8,377 nucleotides of DNA. Source: DASZCR01 sp035942915 (GTDB lineage Bacteria; Acidobacteriota; Blastocatellia; Pyrinomonadales; Pyrinomonadaceae). Below the pieces are notes generated by a model. The model ran no database searches and was not told where the DNA came from. It was given only the letters and a program-made list of their open reading frames with translations. Numbering within the stretch: position 1 is the stretch's first letter; every line of letters starts with the position of its first letter. The stretch covers positions 1-8,377 of the forward strand of contig DASZCR010000100.1 of the NCBI GenBank assembly GCA_035942915.1, read 5' to 3'. The position numbers were made by a program, and so were the translations under genes. Below, piece after piece: positions 7,026 through 8,377 of the stretch.

Positions 7026-8312
7026 TCAGCGGTCGAGCGCGCAGAGGGCGAGACCTTTGGCGACGGTGGTCAGTTCGTCGCCGCTGCGGAGGCGGTCTGC
7101 GCCGAAACGCTTCTGGAAGAAGCGTCGGACGACCGGAACGAAGGAAGTACCGCCGGTGAGAAAGACGCTGTCCACGTCGCGCGCTGTGACGTTGGCGTTC
7201 TTCAGGAGGCGCTCGACGCAGGCCGCAATCGCCTGCACGTCCTGCTGTATCCAAGATTCAAACTGCCATTGCTCGACGCTCGCTTCAATCTCGACCGGGT
7301 AGTCTGTAAACGCGAATCGTCCCGTCTCACGCTCCGTCAGTTCAACCTTCGTGCGTTCGACCGCGCGGTAGAGTTTGTAGCCGAGGTTGTTCTTGACGAC
7401 GTGGATGACGGCTTCAATCTTTTCGGGTTCGACGGCCTGACTCCTCACCTGATTCAGAACGCTCATCGTCTCCGGCGTCTTGAGGAAGGACATCAGATGC
7501 CAGTTGGCGAGTTTTGAATAAATCCAGACGGGCACGCTCAACTCCCTGCCGAGCGAACGATAACGCGAGCCTAATCCGAGACGGGGCGCGACGAGTTGCA
7601 TCATGCTGCGACTGTCGAAGGTGTCGCCCGCGACGCCGAGGCCGTCGGTGCCGAGGATGTGGCTGCGATGATGTTCGTCGCGGCGGCGCGAAGGGCCGAG
7701 ACGAATCAGCGTGAAGTCGCTGGTGCCGCCGCCGAAGTCGCCTATCAGGACGAGTTCGTCGTGGTCGAGTTGCCGCTCGTAGTGGTAGGCCGCCGCAATC
7801 GGCTCGAACTCGAAGGAGATGTTCTCGAAGCCTGCGGTCGCGGCTGAAGCGCGGAGGCGTTCGAGTGCGAAGGCTTCGTCTTCGGGTTTCTCAGCGCCGG
7901 AGAAGTTGACGGGACGGCCGAAGACGACGCGCGTGCCGAGTTCGCCGAACTGTGTGTGCGACGCCTCGCGCAGTTGCCGCAGGATGATGGCGATGAGGTC
8001 TTCTATCGTGTAGCTGCGACCGTTGATGACGGTGTGCGTGAAGAGACGGCTGGCGAGGTAGGACTTGATTGATTGGATGAGGCGTCCTTTGGTGTCCGCT
8101 TCGAGGTAGCGGCGGATGGCGTCCGGGCCGGCGACGGGTTTCGCGGCTGCTGGCGGCTCCTGTTTTTTGTCGGGAAAGTAGATGATGGACTTGAAAGTGT
8201 TGGTCGTGCTCGCTCCATCCTGAAAGCGCGCGAGCGAGACCGTGCCGTTCGAGGCCGCGACGGCGAGCGCACTGTTGGTCGTGCCGAAATCGAGTCCGAT
8301 GACGGTGTTCAT
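7026..8312 (-). CDS. yegD: YegD-type Hsp70-family actin-like ATPase without substrate-binding domain
   Basis: This 428-residue protein contains only an Hsp70 nucleotide-binding domain. Phosphate loop 1 is GLDFGTTNS (6-14), Lys83 in IQSIKSYLA corresponds to the catalytic lysine of DnaK, the connect segment is FEPIAAAYHYE (169-179), phosphate loop 2 is GDFGGGTSDF (191-200), and the adenosine motif is VFLTGGTSFVPVV (383-395). It resembles Escherichia coli YegD (about 450 residues) throughout, including VFGRPVNF (130-137) and the GDELTTVAKGLA ending (411-422). DnaK is about 640 residues, so the beta-sandwich and lid that hold client peptides are absent. Clients and cellular role of YegD proteins are poorly defined. 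The gene converges on the STAND gene with 30 bp between stops. The ATG at 8312 has only a weak GAAAG upstream. The family assignment is firm, the symbol less so. Confidence 0.9.
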   Translation of the reverse strand: MNTVIGLDFGTTNSALAVAASNGTVSLARFQDGASTTNTFKSIIYFPDKKQEPPAAAKPVAGPDAIRRYLEADTKGRLIQSIKSYLASRLFTHTVINGRSYTIEDLIAIILRQLREASHTQFGELGTRVVFGRPVNFSGAEKPEDEAFALERLRASAATAGFENISFEFEPIAAAYHYERQLDHDELVLIGDFGGGTSDFTLIRLGPSRRRDEHHRSHILGTDGLGVAGDTFDSRSMMQLVAPRLGLGSRYRSLGRELSVPVWIYSKLANWHLMSFLKTPETMSVLNQVRSQAVEPEKIEAVIHVVKNNLGYKLYRAVERTKVELTERETGRFAFTDYPVEIEASVEQWQFESWIQQDVQAIAACVERLLKNANVTARDVDSVFLTGGTSFVPVVRRFFQKRFGADRLRSGDELTTVAKGLALCALDR

Positions 8313-8319
8313 AATTTAG

Positions 8320-8333
8320 CTTTCGGGTGAAAG
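8320..8333 (-). other. Short hairpin just upstream of the YegD-like start codon
   Basis: The minus strand reads CTTTC-ACCC-GAAAG, a 5-bp stem with a 4-nt loop ending 7 nt before the ATG at 8312. Its right arm is the only purine stretch that could act as a Shine-Dalgarno sequence, so folding could reduce ribosome access. A 5-bp stem rich in A-T pairs is weak and may have arisen by chance. Confidence 0.3.
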
Positions 8334-8353
8334 TTAAGAGAGACGCGCGAGAG

Positions 8354-8377
8354 GCCGCATCCCGTGTGGGATACGGC
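8354..8377. repeat. 24-nt GC-rich hairpin at right edge (terminator or REP-like element)
   Basis: GCCGCATCCC-GTGT-GGGATACGGC forms two 10-nt arms with one mismatch (C opposite A) when read on the plus strand. When read on the minus strand the same position becomes a G-U wobble, so the minus-strand RNA can pair along all ten positions around an ACAC loop. No T-run follows on the minus strand, so it is not a classical intrinsic terminator in that direction; the plus-strand continuation is outside the window. It lies 41 bp upstream of the YegD-like start. A dispersed extragenic palindrome or a terminator of a gene to the right are both possible. Confidence 0.5.

Overview
This is a GC-rich bacterial window, roughly 60% G+C judging by sampled stretches. 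It holds five protein genes and no RNA genes, CRISPR arrays or insertion sequences that I can see. The organism cannot be named from the sequence alone. An HCD-first beta-oxidation fusion, a nearby thiolase, a large STAND protein and a YegD-type Hsp70 would fit a soil or environmental bacterium such as an acidobacterium, but that is a weak inference.

Left part (1-3893, minus strand): a fatty-acid beta-oxidation operon read right to left. It runs fadN-type 3-hydroxyacyl-CoA dehydrogenase/enoyl-CoA hydratase, then a YbaK-family aminoacyl-tRNA deacylase, then a fadA-type thiolase cut by the left edge. The spacers are 11 and 34 bp. A 20-bp palindrome at 3871-3890 carries the half-sites TGAATGA/TCATTCA. 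It fills the spacer of a good -35/-10 pair for fadN and closely resembles the operator of TetR-family FadR repressors of Gram-positive beta-oxidation genes. FadN and FadA would carry out the hydration, dehydrogenation and thiolysis steps, and the operator would shut them off when no acyl-CoA is present.

Middle (3894-6995, plus strand): a divergent near-consensus promoter (TTGACA, 16 bp, TATGCT) drives a 996-residue STAND ATPase. It has an N-terminal DUF4062 domain, a central NB-ARC/NACHT-type switch (Walker A, Walker B, a GxP motif and an LHP equivalent of the MHD motif) and a C-terminal TPR-like helical array. This is the layout of bacterial NLR-like immune sensors and is the best candidate for an undescribed system here. 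The DNA coding for the front of the TPR region is visibly poorer in G+C than the rest of the gene.

Right part (7026-8312, minus strand): a YegD-type Hsp70 ATPase without a substrate-binding domain, convergent with the STAND gene and only 30 bp away. Upstream of it, at the right edge, is a 24-nt hairpin that may be a terminator or a dispersed repeat.
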